Assembly: GCA_049509675.1 (NCBI GenBank)
Contig: JBEKZQ010000292.1
Location: 1 to 8,038 of the forward strand
Source: JBEKZQ01 sp049509675
GTDB lineage: Bacteria > Planctomycetota > Planctomycetia > Pirellulales > Thermoguttaceae
DNA length: 8,038 bases
Direction of reading: 5' to 3'
Part shown: positions 6,765 through 8,038 of the stretch, one piece after another
Numbering within the stretch: the first letter of the stretch is position 1
Layout of the letters: every line of letters begins with the position of its first letter
Made by a program: the position numbers and the translations under genes
Notes under the pieces: model-generated
Databases searched by the model: none
What the model saw: the letters and a program-made list of their open reading frames with translations, nothing else
Told to the model about the DNA's origin: nothing

Positions 6765-7129
6765 TTCCCACGTCCTCGCCAGAACCTCTCGGGGATGGTA
6801 TTGGGCAGGTAACGCCGGCCACCGCGCGATGCGGAACTTGAGGTCACAATTGGCGACCTCAAGTTTTTTGAGGTCACAGTTTGTGACCTCAAGTTTGCGG
6901 TCGCAGCTTGTGAACGCATCGCTTCGGCTTCCTCGGCGGTGAGTTGGAACATGAAATCCGCCGGGAATCGGTCAAGGTTCCGTTTGACCGCCTGGTTGAA
7001 CGCCTTTGTGCTGGTCCCGTAAAGCCCGGCCAGGTCGGCGTCCAGCATCACCCGTTGCCCGCGAATCAGCAGGATGCACGGCTCGATTTGATCGACCAAG
7101 ACAACCGCGCCTCGTTGCGTCTTGCTCAT
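6761..7129 (-). pseudogene. ORF6N-domain gene, C-terminally altered (first copy)
   Basis: This 122-residue frame starts at ATG 7129, overlapping the hsdM stop as ATGA. Residues 13-66 carry the ORF6N core: IEPCILLIRGQRVMLDADLA, then KAFNQAVKRNLDRFPADFMF. Residues about 72-97 hold three repeats of the form RSQxxTS, common in this family. The sequence then reaches GGRRYLP (103-109), where homologues continue with AFTEQG; here it instead reads NTIPERFWRGRGK and stops. That odd end is encoded by a second copy of the hsdM 3' end read in a different frame. The domain itself looks whole, so a DNA-binding product is possible, but the usual C-terminal region is lost. In intact loci such genes often sit between hsdM and hsdS, as here. 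Confidence 0.72.
6837..6892. repeat. Two adjacent palindromes in the first ORF6N gene
   Basis: The first unit, 6837-6863, has 9-bp arms CTTGAGGTC and GACCTCAAG. The second, 6868-6892, has 11-bp arms TTGAGGTCACA and TGTGACCTCAA around three bases. They are also direct repeats of each other with a period of 30 bases. A third degenerate unit follows (about 6896-6915). They encode the RSQxVTS repeats of the ORF6N protein, and the plus strand in phase also reads LRSQxxTS. Confidence 0.85.
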
Positions 7130-7443
7130 TTCCCCGCTCCCGCCAGAACCTTCTTGATCTCGCCCATAATCTCGATAATTCGCTTTTCTTTGGCCAGGAT
7201 GCTTTCGACCAATTGTTCGGGCGGCAAATGTTCAAGGGCCTCCTCGGCACTTGGGTTCTTGATGTCCAGGTTGACCGAGAGCAGATTCCCGTCGCCGTCC
7301 TTCTTGATGACATCGCCAGCCTTGACCTTCCACGCCCGGCCGCTGGTTTTGCGCTTCTTCCACCAGGCCAGGCAGTCAGCGAACTCCTCGAACTGGAGGG
7401 GCTTGGTCTTGCTGTAGTTCTTCCGCCCCTCGAGCAGCGGGAC
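7126..7443 (-). pseudogene. hsdM: C-terminal fragment of type I DNA methyltransferase subunit
   Basis: The frame from 7443 to the TGA at 7126-7128 encodes 105 residues that match the end of type I M subunits: LLEGRKNYSKTKPLQFEEF, then CLAWWKKRK, WKVKAGDVIKKDGDGNLLS, NLDIKNPSAEE, LPPEQLVESILAKEKRI and IKKVLAGAGK. A full HsdM is about 480-550 residues. The methyltransferase motifs (the SAM-binding FxGxG and the catalytic NPPY) should lie upstream and are absent from the remaining 595 bases. Homology ends abruptly at about 7443, where the AAGACTCCCG repeat region starts. The stop overlaps the ORF6N start (ATGA), as expected from an original operon. This is a remnant with no methylation activity. 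Confidence 0.87.
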
Positions 7444-7719
7444 GTGTAAGGGTCGGGAGTCTTTGATTCGTGAAACGGCAAGATCGCGCTATAAGACTCC
7501 CGATCCCCGGTATTCGTCTCGCGCCGGCCACCGGTTCGTCCCCTTGAACACTCTCGATCACAAAAAAGACTCCCGCCCCCTTATCCGCCCCTTTATCCGT
7601 CCCGACCAGCAAGCGGGGCGGTAAAGCGGCCCCTGGCGATGATCCGGCGCGGGCGGGCGCTATCCAGGGCGTGGCCCATTCCGTCTCTTCCCTCTGCGAA
7701 GGCAGGCAATTAAGATGGT
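7444..7719. other. Non-coding junction region with AAGACTCCCG repeats
   Basis: I see no gene here; the open frames on the minus strand have no recognisable protein content. The stretch contains the repeat family listed separately (7453-7575), then a C-rich direct repeat (CCTTATCCG-CCCCTTTATCCG, 7579-7600). It lies between the broken hsdM end and the structured region to its right, and probably holds the rearrangement point that removed the rest of hsdM. Confidence 0.5.
7453..7575. repeat. Three copies of an AAGACTCCCG element, two forming an inverted repeat
   Basis: TCGGGAGTCTT (7453-7463) is the exact reverse complement of AAGACTCCCGA (7493-7503), with 29 bases between. A third copy, AAGACTCCCG, lies at 7566-7575 directly after a run of six A. 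Homology to HsdM stops just left of the first copy. Confidence 0.8.
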
Positions 7720-7991
7720 GGTTGCCGGGTGCCCAGCGGGTTGCTTCGCCCCGGTACACGACGCATGAGAGGGAGGATACCGCGAGCCGTGCCGACCGCA
7801 CGGCCATGAATACAACTTGATCGACGCGCAAGCGTCCAACTGCTTCCAGCAAAACGACCAACCTGAGCCGCAAGGCTCTTGAGGATTAGAAGCAGCCTCT
7901 GGACCGCGCCCCGAAAGGGGCGTCGGCCATGCTGTTCTAATCTGCCCCTTGGTCGGGGCCGTGGGAGCGGCATCGGTTCGACGCCCTTTTT
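7720..7991 (+). ncRNA. Candidate structured RNA, type unknown
   Basis: Seven hairpins follow one another: 7723-7729/7750-7756 (one G-U pair), 7786-7792/7798-7804 (7 bp), 7823-7827/7832-7836, 7865-7869/7874-7878, 7884-7896/7931-7942 (12 bp with one bulge) enclosing 7907-7912/7917-7922, 7944-7948/7955-7959, and 7969-7973/7981-7985. Three are closed by GNRA loops on the + strand (GCAA 7828-7831, GCAA 7870-7873, GAAA 7913-7916), and the last is followed by five T (7987-7991), which favours a + strand RNA. Two pairs would be A-C on + but G-U on -, so the strand is not settled. It is not a tRNA, RNase P, tmRNA or SRP RNA that I recognise. An omega-RNA/HEARO-type RNA of a mobile nuclease is one possibility. 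Confidence 0.5.
7969..7991 (+). terminator. Hairpin plus T-run at the end of the structured region
   Basis: GGCAT (7969-7973) and ACGCC (7981-7985) form a short stem with one A-C mismatch around a 7-base loop. C7986 and TTTTT (7987-7991) follow. This resembles a modest intrinsic terminator closing the candidate RNA on the + strand. Confidence 0.4.
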
Positions 7992-8038
7992 ATTGCGCCG
8001 GTGTAGCTGTGTCAGTACAAGCTGTCCGCAAGCCATTC

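Noticed and set aside
7880..7900. Resemblance of TTAGAAGCAGCC to 23S rRNA and SRP RNA
   Set aside because: The match is limited to about 12 bases; flanking sequence does not fit either RNA.
7376..8036. Two minus-strand open frames (7376-7873 and 7710-8036)
   Set aside because: They show no recognisable domain, are Arg/Pro/Gly-rich, and run through a chain of hairpins. A TnpB-like C-terminus on this strand was considered, but no Cys-x2-Cys or DRD motif is present.
7995..8038. tRNA-like beginning (GCCGGTGTAGCT)
   Set aside because: The acceptor and D-arm start look tRNA-like, but no proper anticodon arm follows before the window ends.

Overview
The window looks like chromosomal DNA of a GC-rich planctomycete-type bacterium. 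This is inferred from protein style (a glycine/cysteine-rich lipoprotein, a long POT transporter, a small membrane protein with a DUF3299-like tail), from loose gene spacing and from short palindromic intergenic repeats. No rRNA or other marker gene is present to prove it.

Layout. 1-168: intergenic stretch with a perfect composite inverted repeat. 169-831 (+): small membrane protein of unknown role. 828-2892 (-): a compact three-gene run, ribBA (both enzymatic halves of riboflavin entry) followed by an 88-aa helical protein and a nucleotidyltransferase-fold protein. The first stop overlaps a possible early start of the second gene, and the last two genes overlap. This run ends tail-to-tail with the membrane protein, the two stop codons sharing bases. 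2893-3117: divergent promoter region. 3118-4038 (+): lipoprotein-like secreted protein with about 58 cysteines in the mature chain and an Asn-Gly-Tyr-rich tail. 4044-6080 (-): POT/PTR-family proton-coupled peptide transporter with a long soluble insert.

6329-7443 (-) is a collapsed type I restriction-modification locus. In transcription order it holds the last 105 codons of hsdM, two shortened ORF6N-domain genes and the last ~64 codons of hsdS. The parts keep the order hsdM-ORF6N-hsdS, but the catalytic part of HsdM and the target-recognition domains of HsdS are gone. Both ORF6N genes stop just after perfect or near-perfect DNA palindromes, and the first ends in a second copy of the hsdM 3' end read in another frame.

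7444-8038 has no convincing complete gene. The left part has repeated AAGACTCCCG elements. The right part (about 7720-7991) can fold into seven consecutive hairpins, three capped by GNRA tetraloops on the + strand, and ends in a hairpin followed by five T. I regard it as a candidate structured non-coding RNA on the + strand. It may be a guide-type RNA of a mobile element whose protein gene would lie beyond the right edge, but that last step is a hypothesis only.
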